NCBI GenBank assembly: GCA_026988395.1
Contig: JALSLI010000122.1
Span: 1 to 48,984 of the forward strand
Direction of reading: 5' to 3'
Origin: Flavobacteriaceae bacterium
Lineage (GTDB): Bacteria > Bacteroidota > Bacteroidia > Flavobacteriales > Flavobacteriaceae
Length of the DNA: 48,984 nucleotides
The position numbers were made by a program, and so were the translations under genes. Shown here piece by piece: positions 26,130-33,587 of this stretch. The stretch's first letter is position 1. Each line of letters starts with the position of its first letter. A model generated the notes under the pieces. The model was given only the letters and a program-made list of their open reading frames with translations, was not told where the DNA came from and made no database searches.

Positions 26130-27247
26130 ATTTTTACTTTCATCTCTTCCACAACCCCACGCATTAAAACAGGGCAAAGTGGTTTAATACTATTTTTTAA
26201 TTGCTCATTTATCCGTTTACGAGTTTCCAAAGTGTGATAAATGGTAACTATGGCTTCTTGTATTTTTATATCGGGAATTGGTAGTTTTACATTACACATT
26301 TCAGCCCAATCAAAGGTTTCTCTGGCACTTCCCCAAGAGTTGAAACGAGCATAGCGGTCAAATTCGGTTCGTTGAAAAAACAGATACAAATATTCAGGCA
26401 ATAGTTCTTTCGAATCTTTTACTTCAAAAACAGTGTATGTGCTTGAAATTAATCCCGCTTCTCCATCTAAAATGGCAATTGATATTTTTTCTCCGTTTCT
26501 TGAAGTTACAGATACATATCCAAATTGCCTTGGTCTTACAACTTTGTAATTTGAAAGGTTTAATCTCTCCTTTTTAGATTTAGTAGGAATAAAAATTTTA
26601 TTTACACTTATTCCTATAAGATTATCAATCTCCAAATCTGTATTTCGCTCATCCGATTGTTGAATATAATCGCCTAAGGTTTTCGGTTCTTCTGTTTTTA
26701 TTAAATCTTCAATATAAGTATCACAAATCAACTGCAAGTCGTCCAAGCTGTTTTCATATACTTTTTGGTTGTTGAGCAAGCCTTTGTAAAGTGCTACATA
26801 TTTGCGTTGGGTTTCTATGTCGGGGATTGGTAACCTTACATCACACATATCTTCCCAATTAAAAGTTTCTCTAGCACTTCCCCAAGAATTAAAACGAGTA
26901 TATCGGTCAAACTCAGAGCGATTAAACCAAATAAAAAGATATTCTGGAATTAGTTTGTTTTTGTCTTTTACTTCAAATACCTGATATGCAGGCGAAAGAA
27001 TTGCTTCGTCAACTTCTTTTAATAAAGCGACTGTTATTTTTTCTCCATTTCTTGAGGTTACTGGGCTAAATGCAAATTGGTTCTTTTTAATTCTTCTGTA
27101 AACGGACATATCCGTTCCAGTTGTATTTGCAATAGACGGAATAAACTTTTTCTGAATACTAACACCCAAAAGATTTGTAACTGCTAAATCTCTGTTTCGC
27201 TTATCCACCAATTGTATGTAATCGCCCAATCGTTTATAATTTTTCAT
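26126..27247 (-). CDS. hsdS: Type I restriction specificity subunit
   Basis: The DNA-recognition subunit for both methylation and cutting. The 373-residue protein is two homologous halves: LGDYIQ recurs at 7-12 and 191-196, SVTSRNGEK-like segments at about 61-70 and 246-254, and FNSWGSARETF at 119-129 and 302-312. Helical conserved regions follow each half (about 145-190 and 330-373). ATG 27247 is chosen because GAAGGGAA precedes it at good spacing; an ATG at 27259 would add four residues. It overlaps the end of the KilA-N gene by 14 bases and the start of hsdR by 4. The target sequence cannot be predicted. Confidence 0.94.
   Translation of the reverse strand: MKNYKRLGDYIQLVDKRNRDLAVTNLLGVSIQKKFIPSIANTTGTDMSVYRRIKKNQFAFSPVTSRNGEKITVALLKEVDEAILSPAYQVFEVKDKNKLIPEYLFIWFNRSEFDRYTRFNSWGSARETFNWEDMCDVRLPIPDIETQRKYVALYKGLLNNQKVYENSLDDLQLICDTYIEDLIKTEEPKTLGDYIQQSDERNTDLEIDNLIGISVNKIFIPTKSKKERLNLSNYKVVRPRQFGYVSVTSRNGEKISIAILDGEAGLISSTYTVFEVKDSKELLPEYLYLFFQRTEFDRYARFNSWGSARETFDWAEMCNVKLPIPDIKIQEAIVTIYHTLETRKRINEQLKNSIKPLCPVLMRGVVEEMKVKI
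26272..26371 (-). repeat. HsdS internal repeat, downstream copy
   Basis: About 100 bases encoding the second-half FNSWGSARETF region, closely similar (roughly four in five bases by eye) to 26821-26920, 549 bases (183 codons) away in direct orientation. Confidence 0.75.
26821..26920 (-). repeat. HsdS internal repeat, upstream copy
   Basis: Encodes the first-half FNSWGSARETF region and pairs with 26272-26371 as an in-frame direct repeat. It includes short identical runs such as GCACTTCCCCAAGA (plus strand). Confidence 0.75.
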
Positions 27248-28067
27248 CTTTCCCTTCATTTTTATTAGACAACAAGTTACTTGAATTATTCTGCAAGAGA
27301 ATTTTCATTTGTGAAATAGCAATATGATTGAGTTTTATGAGTCGCTCACTTTGTGATAAACCGTCATTGATAAAAACAGCGTTTAAGTTCTCTAAATTTG
27401 CCAAACAAACAAGTTGAGAGACATTGGCATAATCACGGATATTACCTTTCTCTTTAGGATTATCATCTCGCCATTGTTTTGCGGTTTTACCGAAAAGTGC
27501 CACATTTAGCACATCAGCTTCATTAGCATAAATAAAAGAAATCTGTTTGTTGCTTAGATTCTGTGGAATAAGGTTTTCTTTAATAGCATCTGTATGAATG
27601 CGGTAATTTATTTTGGCAAGATTGCGTTTAATATCCCAACCTAATTGCTTTTGCTCTTCATCTTTTAGGCGTTGGAATTCTTTAACCAAATATATTTTAA
27701 ATTCGGCACTTATCCACATTCCAAATTCAAAGGCAATGTCTTTGTGGGCATACGTACCACCATATCTTCCTGCTTTGGCGGTTAAGCCAATGGCATTTGT
27801 TTTAGCAACCCATTCTTTTACGCTTATTTTGTAGCTATTTAAACCTGCTTTACTTTTAATTATGGCGAATTCGCCATAATTAAAATCCGGGTTATGAATT
27901 TTCTCCCAAATACCAAGATACTCAACCGTATTTCTGTTTCTAAGCCAGTCTGAAATGAAAAAATCACCATCTTTCGATTTAAGCATATCTGTTAATGATA
28001 TGAAATCATCAGGAGTAATGGTAATGCTATTTTGTAAAACGGTTATTTTATTGTATTTCTTTTTCAT
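27234..28067 (-). CDS. KilA-N domain protein within the hsd operon
   Basis: A 277-residue protein with a KilA-N domain over about residues 18-135, including the characteristic GRYGGTYAHKDIAFEFGMWI core (100-119) and the following helix KIYLVKEFQRLK. KilA-N is a DNA-binding module first known from phage and large DNA viruses. The C-terminal half (about 140-277) is unrecognised, mostly helical and polar. Its ATG overlaps the hsdM stop (ATGA) and its end overlaps the hsdS start, so it is translated with the restriction-modification subunits. A role in regulating the system, modulating target binding or adding a second defence layer is inference; sequence alone does not choose between them. Confidence 0.85.
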   Translation of the reverse strand: MKKKYNKITVLQNSITITPDDFISLTDMLKSKDGDFFISDWLRNRNTVEYLGIWEKIHNPDFNYGEFAIIKSKAGLNSYKISVKEWVAKTNAIGLTAKAGRYGGTYAHKDIAFEFGMWISAEFKIYLVKEFQRLKDEEQKQLGWDIKRNLAKINYRIHTDAIKENLIPQNLSNKQISFIYANEADVLNVALFGKTAKQWRDDNPKEKGNIRDYANVSQLVCLANLENLNAVFINDGLSQSERLIKLNHIAISQMKILLQNNSSNLLSNKNEGKDEKL

Positions 28068-29632
28068 AGCTCGTAGCCAAGAGTTTTAAAAGCATTCATC
28101 AGTTGCTCTTGCGATTCTTTCTCTTCTTGCAAAAGTTTTCTAAAATCTTTTTGAATTCGTTTCATTTCGGTATCAAAATCAATTCCGCTATCTCTATCTA
28201 CAAACTCAATGTATTTGCTTGGCACAAGCGAAAAATCGTTTTCTTCTACCTCTTCAAAACCAGCAGATTTGCAAAACTCGGGTACATCTTTGTAAGTAGT
28301 TTTATAATCTACCTGTTGCCAGTTGTGATAATTTTGTGCAACTTTTTCAATATCTTCAGTAGTAAGCTCAATATATTTCTTCTCATATTGGCTTCCCCAA
28401 CGTCTTAAATCCATAAACAAAATCTCTTTTTCTCTATTTCGATACTTCTTTTGTTTACCATTTATTTCAACAGTTCTCTCTTTTTTATTTTTATTGAGAA
28501 TCCAAAGCGTTACGCTAATATCGGTTGTGTAAAATGTATTTCTTGGAATTATGATAATGGCTTCAACCAAATTGTTTTCAATCAGTTTTCTACGTATTTT
28601 GTATTCCTCTCCGCCACCGGATAATGCACCATTGGCAAGTATAAAACCAGCAACTCCATTTTCAGAAAGCTTGGAAACCATATTGAGAATCCAACCGTAA
28701 TTGGCATTGCTTTTTGGCGGTACTTCATAACCCATCCATCTTGGGTCGTCCAATAGTTCGTTTTCGCCTCTCCAATCTTTTAGGTTAAAAGGTGGGTTAG
28801 CCATTATGTAATCGGCTTTTAAATCTTTGTGTTGGTCGTTTGCAAATGTATCTGCGTGTTTTTCTCCAAGGTTTGCCGAAATTCCTCTAACAGCAAGATT
28901 CATTTTTGCCAATTTGTAAGTTGTTGGCGTATTCTCTTGTCCGTATATGGAAACTTCCTTTTTTGTTCCTTGATGACTTTCAATAAACTTTATGGATTGC
29001 ACAAACATTCCGCCTGTTCCACAACAAGGGTCATAGATTATTCCTTTGTAGGGTTCTATTAATTCGGCAATCAGATTTACAATTGTTTTTGGTGTGTAGA
29101 ATTCGCCTTTACCTTTTCCGCTACTTTCCTTTAAGGCAAATTTTCCTAAAAAGTACTCATAAACTCTCCCAATAACATCTTGTCCGTCATCTTTTAGCGT
29201 GTCAATTTCGTTGATTGTGTCTAATAATGAAGCGAGTTTTGTTTTATCTAAGGCTAAACGAGAAAAGTAATTGTCGGGTAATGCTCCTTTTAGAGCAGGG
29301 TTGTTTTTCTCAATGGTATTTAAAGCAGTATCAATTTTTAAAGAAATGTCGTTTTGCTTGGCATTTTTTATAATGTAGCTCCAACGAGAAATTTCATCTA
29401 AGAAAAACACGTTTTTCATAGTGTAGAAATCTTTCATTTCCACATATTTCTCTTTGCCTTCTGTAATTAGTTCTTTTCTGCGTTCTTCAAATTTATCACT
29501 TGCAAATTTTAGGAAGATAAGTCCAAGTACAACGTGTTTGTATTCTGCCGGCTCTACCGAACCTCTCAATTTATCACACGATTGCCAAAGTGTTTCTTCT
29601 ATTGATTTTTGTTTTATTACCTTTTTTGCCAT
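28064..29632 (-). CDS. hsdM: Type I restriction-modification M subunit
   Basis: The N6-adenine methyltransferase subunit. The 522-residue product has an N-terminal HsdM_N helical domain (about 10-145) and an N6_Mtase domain with the SAM motif DPCCGTGG (201-208) and catalytic NPPF (279-282). FYTP (178-181) also matches the family. It is the first gene of the coupled order hsdM, KilA-N, hsdS, hsdR. A weak -7-like TAACTTTA lies on the minus strand at 29662-29669. The motifs are intact. Confidence 0.96.
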   Translation of the reverse strand: MAKKVIKQKSIEETLWQSCDKLRGSVEPAEYKHVVLGLIFLKFASDKFEERRKELITEGKEKYVEMKDFYTMKNVFFLDEISRWSYIIKNAKQNDISLKIDTALNTIEKNNPALKGALPDNYFSRLALDKTKLASLLDTINEIDTLKDDGQDVIGRVYEYFLGKFALKESSGKGKGEFYTPKTIVNLIAELIEPYKGIIYDPCCGTGGMFVQSIKFIESHQGTKKEVSIYGQENTPTTYKLAKMNLAVRGISANLGEKHADTFANDQHKDLKADYIMANPPFNLKDWRGENELLDDPRWMGYEVPPKSNANYGWILNMVSKLSENGVAGFILANGALSGGGEEYKIRRKLIENNLVEAIIIIPRNTFYTTDISVTLWILNKNKKERTVEINGKQKKYRNREKEILFMDLRRWGSQYEKKYIELTTEDIEKVAQNYHNWQQVDYKTTYKDVPEFCKSAGFEEVEENDFSLVPSKYIEFVDRDSGIDFDTEMKRIQKDFRKLLQEEKESQEQLMNAFKTLGYEL

Positions 29633-29962
29633 CTATATTTTTTGTACTTTTATTCAGTTTGTAAAGTTACTTTTCTGTTTGGTTTCTTGTCCGAGCGTGG
29701 GCTAAAAATAGCTTCCCAATATAAAATTTAGGACAAGCTTTTTAGTTTTTTTTCGAGTTCGCTTAAGTGTTAGCAAAGACTAAATGTGCTTATTTATGTG
29801 TTAGCTTTTTTTTGCATTACTCCCAATGGTTTAAATATGGTACGTTTGACATTTCAACGCTCCAAGTTTTCGATTTTGCACTATGTTTATTTATTGCTAT
29901 CATCTTAATTTTTAGCACTACCTGCCAAATGCACTATATTTTTTGTTGTGCTTTCGTGCTTT
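29633..29962. other. Gene-free interval upstream of hsdM
   Basis: 330 bases between the unknown minus-strand gene and hsdM. It looks less AT-rich than the other gaps. GTGTTAGC occurs twice in direct orientation (29767-29774 and 29798-29805). A possible hsdM promoter is near 29662. A plus-strand open frame crosses it but runs into the next gene antisense and is not credible. Confidence 0.55.
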
Positions 29963-31066
29963 TTATTTATCGGTTTTTATATAACTCCAAATTGCCTTTT
30001 TACCATTCAGCTTACATTTTAGTTCAATTTTTAATATTTTTTCCAGTTGATTTCTTGAGTTATCAAAATAATCAGGTTTAATTGATTTCTCATTAAGTTT
30101 TTCAATTAGTTTTTCAATAATATAATTTCTATAATCGTCATGTACTGTTTCTACATTAAGCATATACCAAGGGTATTGATTATTTATTAGCTGAAATGGT
30201 TTTGAAAAATTTTGATATTCTCCTTTTTCATTAACATCAAGTCCTTCATCAGTAGGGTCAAACTCGCTATGGTTATATAAAAACTTTTCTTTAGTTTTGT
30301 TTTTTTGACGGTTAATACAAATACCACCACCTTCTCCTAATATTTCAAAAACTTTTTCTGTTATCATGAAATTATTTTTATTAAAACCATACATATCAAT
30401 AATTTTTGCTTTCGGATAATTTATTTTTGTCTTTTTGCTAGATAAAAAGTCAGTTGTGAATGTATTGTCAGATAAATTGTCAATTGATGATTTATTTTCC
30501 TGATAAAAATTCTGAATAAAACTTAATGAAACTTTATTTACTCGTCTAAATCCGCACTGTCCTTCAAAAAGATTTCGAAATGTTTCGCAGAAGTAGTTGT
30601 CAAATGCAGGGATAAAACCAAAAACACCAAGTAAAACCTTTGTTACTAGAGTCAAGTCTGTATTGCCATTTGGAATAAGTAGCCTTTTAATTTCCTTGTA
30701 AATATCCATAATGATTTCTATATTTTTATCATCGTATTTATCTACATCTATGTCCCAAACAGATTTCTCTAATGAATTAATATATTGAATAGTCGGCTTG
30801 AAGTGATTAATACTGTGCTGCAATAAAAAACTTGAACCTCTTAACATTCCCCAACTTGCCAAATAAAATCCAAGAACTAAGCAACTTTTTTCGATGTCAA
30901 CAGTTAAGTCATTTGTTGTACAAAAATAATTATAGCAATAATCAAATGAAGTATATCTATCATCAGGTTTTAATTTGTCTTTGAAATCTTTAATTACTAT
31001 ATCGATGTCGGTTTGCTTAATCATTTTTCTTAATTGTATATTATTTAGTACTGTCTTTTTTATCAT
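29963..31066 (-). CDS. Uncharacterised protein beside the type I locus
   Basis: A 367-residue protein that I cannot assign to a family. It has no signal peptide or transmembrane helix, is rich in Lys, Asn, Asp and aromatic residues, and looks soluble and mixed alpha/beta. Notable segments are FYLASWGMLRGSSFLLQHS (about 68-86), a helical middle, a cluster GEGGGICINRQK (about 244-255), and a conserved-looking YPWYMLNVETVHDDYRNYII near 300. ATG 31066 is used; ATG 31024 (MIKQTDIDIV) is preceded by AAGAAA and is also possible. It lies on the same strand as the hsd operon and 330 bases upstream of it, so it may belong to the same accessory region. The neighbourhood suggests defence; no motif supports an activity. 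Confidence 0.75.
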   Translation of the reverse strand: MIKKTVLNNIQLRKMIKQTDIDIVIKDFKDKLKPDDRYTSFDYCYNYFCTTNDLTVDIEKSCLVLGFYLASWGMLRGSSFLLQHSINHFKPTIQYINSLEKSVWDIDVDKYDDKNIEIIMDIYKEIKRLLIPNGNTDLTLVTKVLLGVFGFIPAFDNYFCETFRNLFEGQCGFRRVNKVSLSFIQNFYQENKSSIDNLSDNTFTTDFLSSKKTKINYPKAKIIDMYGFNKNNFMITEKVFEILGEGGGICINRQKNKTKEKFLYNHSEFDPTDEGLDVNEKGEYQNFSKPFQLINNQYPWYMLNVETVHDDYRNYIIEKLIEKLNEKSIKPDYFDNSRNQLEKILKIELKCKLNGKKAIWSYIKTDK

Positions 31067-31096
31067 GAAGCACAACAATTAAATAAACACATAAAA

Positions 31097-31115
31097 TTAC
31101 TTACATTTTAAGTAA
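31097..31115 (-). terminator. Terminator after recA
   Basis: TTACTTA and TAAGTAA form a 7-bp stem around a 5-base loop. On the minus strand it is followed by TTTTAT. It lies 6 bases past the recA stop and 30 bases before the start of the uncharacterised gene. Confidence 0.55.
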
Positions 31116-31121
31116 AATCCA

Positions 31122-32141
31122 TTATTTCTCTTCTTTTAAAGCATCAAAAATTTTGGTTTCCAATTCTTCCATTAGTTCCGGATTATCACCTATTAATCCT
31201 TTAACGGAATCGCGTCCTTGACCTAATTTAGTATCGCCGTAACTAAACCAAGAACCGGATTTTTTTACAATACCATGTTCAACTGCCAGATCTAAAATTT
31301 CACCAACTTTAGAGATTCCTTGGCCGTACATAATATCAAATTCTGCTACAGTAAATGGTGGTGCTACTTTGTTTTTTACGACTTTTACTTTAGTTAAGTT
31401 TCCGATAACTTTATCGCCATCTTTTAATTGTGTTCTTCGACGAATATCTAATCTAACTGATGCGTAAAATTTTAAAGCATTTCCTCCTGTTGTAGTTTCA
31501 GGATTACCAAACATTACGCCTATTTTTTCACGTAATTGATTAATAAATATTACCGTACAATTGGTTTTACTAATCGTTCCGGTAAGTTTTCTTAGTGCTT
31601 GCGACATTAATCTTGCGTGTAATCCCATTTTAGAATCTCCCATTTCGCCATCAATTTCGGATTTTGGTGTTAATGCGGCAACGGAATCGACTACTACAAT
31701 ATCTATTGCTCCGGAACTGATTAAATTGTCGGCTATTTCTAAGGCTTGTTCACCATAATCAGGTTGTGAAATAATTAAATTATCAATATCTACACCTAAG
31801 TTTTCGGCATAAAAACGATCAAATGCATGTTCAGCATCGATAAAAGCAGCTATTCCTCCTGCTTTTTGAGCTTCGGCAATGGCGTGAATTGCCAGCGTAG
31901 TTTTACCGGAAGATTCGGGTCCGTAGATTTCAATTACTCTTCCTCTTGGATAACCTCCAACACCAAGTGCTAAATCTAAACCTAATGAACCTGTTGAAAT
32001 TGCCTCAACATCTTGGTGTGCCACATCGCCTAATTTCATTACGGCTCCTTTACCATAACTTTTATCCAATTTATCTAGCGTAAGTTGTAATGCTTTTAAC
32101 TTTGCTTCTTTTTCTTTGTTTGCTTTATCTGCTTTTGCCAT
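31122..32141 (-). CDS. recA: Recombinase A
   Basis: Forms ATP-dependent filaments on single-stranded DNA for homologous recombination. At 339 residues it is a standard RecA, with Walker [10 protein letters not shown] (74-82), DAEHAFD, the Walker [16 protein letters not shown] segment, and the L2 region with [21 protein letters not shown]. The C-terminal tail is acidic ([15 protein letters not shown]). ATG 32141 fits the family start. A perfect -7 box lies 61 bases upstream. It separates the restriction-modification region from the toxin-antitoxin/WYL genes, all on the same strand. Confidence 0.99.
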   Translation of the reverse strand: MAKADKANKEKEAKLKALQLTLDKLDKSYGKGAVMKLGDVAHQDVEAISTGSLGLDLALGVGGYPRGRVIEIYGPESSGKTTLAIHAIAEAQKAGGIAAFIDAEHAFDRFYAENLGVDIDNLIISQPDYGEQALEIADNLISSGAIDIVVVDSVAALTPKSEIDGEMGDSKMGLHARLMSQALRKLTGTISKTNCTVIFINQLREKIGVMFGNPETTTGGNALKFYASVRLDIRRRTQLKDGDKVIGNLTKVKVVKNKVAPPFTVAEFDIMYGQGISKVGEILDLAVEHGIVKKSGSWFSYGDTKLGQGRDSVKGLIGDNPELMEELETKIFDALKEEK

Positions 32142-32202
32142 AATATTTCAATTTTTGTTTGCTAAATTACTAAATTATCTTCTTTGTTTATAAATTATAT
32201 TG

Positions 32203-32210
32203 CAAAAGTA
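32203..32210 (-). promoter_or_regulatory. -7 box for recA
   Basis: Minus-strand TACTTTTG, a perfect TAnnTTTG match, 61 bases before the recA ATG. Just upstream lies a pair of AGTTG[A/T]CA repeats (32221-32240). Confidence 0.55.
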
Positions 32211-32220
32211 AGACAGGTGA

Positions 32221-32240
32221 GTGACAACTGTATGTCAACT
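32221..32240 (-). promoter_or_regulatory. Repeat pair upstream of recA promoter
   Basis: On the minus strand AGTTGACA and AGTTGTCA are directly repeated 11 bases apart, about one helical turn, and TGACA-N6-TGTCA is also an inverted repeat. It lies in the -18 to -37 region relative to the -7 box, where a regulator could bind. No known SOS box is implied. Confidence 0.35.
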
Positions 32241-32245
32241 TGATT

Positions 32246-32935
32246 TTATTTTTTTCGTGTTTTTTTAAAATAAGCTTCCAAATTGAAATCTTTATAATCT
32301 GAGAAAAGCGTTTCCGTTAAGGATAATTTTTTAATTTTATCGAGTCTAAATTCGCGTAAAGCCTTTCTTAAATTACAGTAAGCAATTAATATCCAATCGT
32401 TTTCGGTAAAGTAAAAAGCGAGTGGTTTAACGGTTCTTTTGGTGAGTTCATTTTTGTAAATAGATTGGTATTCCATTTCTAATACAACAGAATCGATAAT
32501 TGCTTTTTGTATGATTGCCAGATAATCGGTTTTTGGTGCGATAGTGTATTTTTGGTCTGCTCCTATCCTACTCTCTAACAATTCAATTTTTTCTTTTTGC
32601 GAATTTTTTAAAACAGATTTTATTTTTATCAATGCCGAAGAATAATTATTAATAAGAGATTTTTCATTTTTTTGAAGAACTAATTTTTCGGCTGTAATTA
32701 AAGCATTTGCTTCTTGTAAAGTGAACATAATTGGTGGTAAACGATAACCATCTACAATAAAATAACCAACGCCGTTTTCCGAACCTATGGGAACGCCTGC
32801 TTCTTGTAAGGTTTTAATATCTCGATAAACAGTTCGGATACTTATATCAAAACGTTCGGCAATGGATTTTGCCGTAACAATACGTTTGGATTGAAGTTGT
32901 GTTAATATTGCTGTTATGCGATTGATTTTGTTCAT
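32246..32935 (-). CDS. HTH-WYL transcriptional regulator (YafY type)
   Basis: A 229-residue DNA-binding protein. Residues 1-60 form a winged helix (RITAILTQLQSKRIVTAKSIAERF onward, with RTVYRDIKTL as the recognition region), and about 135-215 form a WYL domain (VLEMEYQS, KPLAFYFTENDWILIAYC, LREFRLDKI). WYL domains sense ligands, often nucleic-acid derived, and WYL regulators control several defence systems and DNA-damage genes. It starts 13 bases after the mazF stop with no promoter between, so it is probably expressed with the RHH-MazF pair. A target at recA or the TA promoter is possible but unproven. Confidence 0.9.
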   Translation of the reverse strand: MNKINRITAILTQLQSKRIVTAKSIAERFDISIRTVYRDIKTLQEAGVPIGSENGVGYFIVDGYRLPPIMFTLQEANALITAEKLVLQKNEKSLINNYSSALIKIKSVLKNSQKEKIELLESRIGADQKYTIAPKTDYLAIIQKAIIDSVVLEMEYQSIYKNELTKRTVKPLAFYFTENDWILIAYCNLRKALREFRLDKIKKLSLTETLFSDYKDFNLEAYFKKTRKK

Positions 32936-32948
32936 ATTACTTTGTACA

Positions 32949-33296
32949 TCATTCTAAATCAAGAACAATCTTTATGTTTTCTTTAACTAATGGAATTAAA
33001 TCTAATGGTAAAACACCTAATTTTTGAACCAATCTTTTAATATCTATTGCACGAATTTGATCCATCATAATATCACTATCCTTTTTTAAATTTGCCATTC
33101 CTTTTTTAATATGAACTCTTAAAATTTCGGAATCTAACAATACATTTGTAGTAATAGGACAAATAATGACTGATGGATGAGGAATTTTATTTAATAAATT
33201 TGTTTGTACGATTAAAACAGGTCTTTTTTTTCCGGGCTCAGTGCCTATTTTAGGATTTAAATCTGCAATCCAAATTTCAAATTGTTTAGCTTTCAT
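32949..33296 (-). CDS. MazF/PemK-family toxin
   Basis: A likely sequence-specific mRNA endoribonuclease toxin of 115 residues. The PemK fold is shown by EIWIADLNPKIGTEPGKKRP (near 7-26), the VLIVQTN strand, ICPITTN, and the MMDQIRAID segment. ATG 33296 is chosen; the frame opens upstream only from a TTG at 33311. Its start overlaps the end of the antitoxin gene by 11 bases, the usual arrangement for coupled toxin-antitoxin genes. The catalytic basic residues around GKKRP appear intact. Confidence 0.9.
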   Translation of the reverse strand: MKAKQFEIWIADLNPKIGTEPGKKRPVLIVQTNLLNKIPHPSVIICPITTNVLLDSEILRVHIKKGMANLKKDSDIMMDQIRAIDIKRLVQKLGVLPLDLIPLVKENIKIVLDLE

Positions 33297-33516
33297 AATC
33301 CATTTTATCAAATTCTTTAAGTACCATTAAAGAATCTTTTTTTACTAAATTAGATTCAATTTTTAATTTTTTTTCAATCATTAATCGCTTTTGAAGCCTA
33401 TTATAATAATCAATAGCTTCATTAATATACCTATTTCTGGATTTTTTTACTTTTGAAAGTATTTTTTCGGTCTCTCCAAAAATAGAATCATCAATTTTTA
33501 AGGATACTGTTTTCAT
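33286..33516 (-). CDS. Ribbon-helix-helix antitoxin
   Basis: A 76-residue putative antitoxin partner of MazF. The N-terminal MKTVSLKIDDSIFGETE strand followed by two helices (KILSKVKKSRNRYINEAIDY) fits the Arc/CopG ribbon-helix-helix fold, and the charged C-terminal tail would wrap the toxin. It has its own promoter with an inverted repeat between the promoter boxes, suggesting autorepression. The first gene of the apparent RHH, MazF, WYL operon. Confidence 0.88.
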   Translation of the reverse strand: MKTVSLKIDDSIFGETEKILSKVKKSRNRYINEAIDYYNRLQKRLMIEKKLKIESNLVKKDSLMVLKEFDKMDYES

Positions 33517-33537
33517 TTTATTGCATTTTTAATATTA

Positions 33538-33564
33538 CAAATATACATCTTTTATGTATATCAA
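33538..33564 (-). promoter_or_regulatory. Promoter of RHH-MazF operon
   Basis: Minus-strand TTG (33562-33564), 16-base spacer, and perfect -7 box TATATTTG (33538-33545), 22 bases upstream of the antitoxin ATG. Confidence 0.6.
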
Positions 33565-33577
33565 AATAGTATATACT
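33541..33577. promoter_or_regulatory. Probable operator of the toxin-antitoxin operon
   Basis: ATATACAT-N5-ATGTATAT (33541-33561) is a perfect 8-bp inverted repeat filling the spacer between the -33 and -7 boxes. A second perfect palindrome, AGTATATACT, follows at 33568-33577. RHH antitoxins bind such repeats to repress their own operon, so this is the likely binding region. Confidence 0.55.
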
Positions 33578-33587
33578 TTAAAAACAA

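Noticed and set aside
26126-27247. HsdS as a truncated or half-size subunit
   Set aside because: At 373 residues with both recognition halves and both conserved helical regions it is complete.
29767-29805. Integron attC-like site (GTTAGC repeats)
   Set aside because: The core does not fit GTTRRRY and no paired RYYYAAC arm or integrase was found.
29767-30081. Plus-strand open frame of 104 codons in the gap upstream of hsdM
   Set aside because: It overlaps the end of the well-formed minus-strand 367-residue gene, has a hydrophobic low-complexity product and no promoter or ribosome site.
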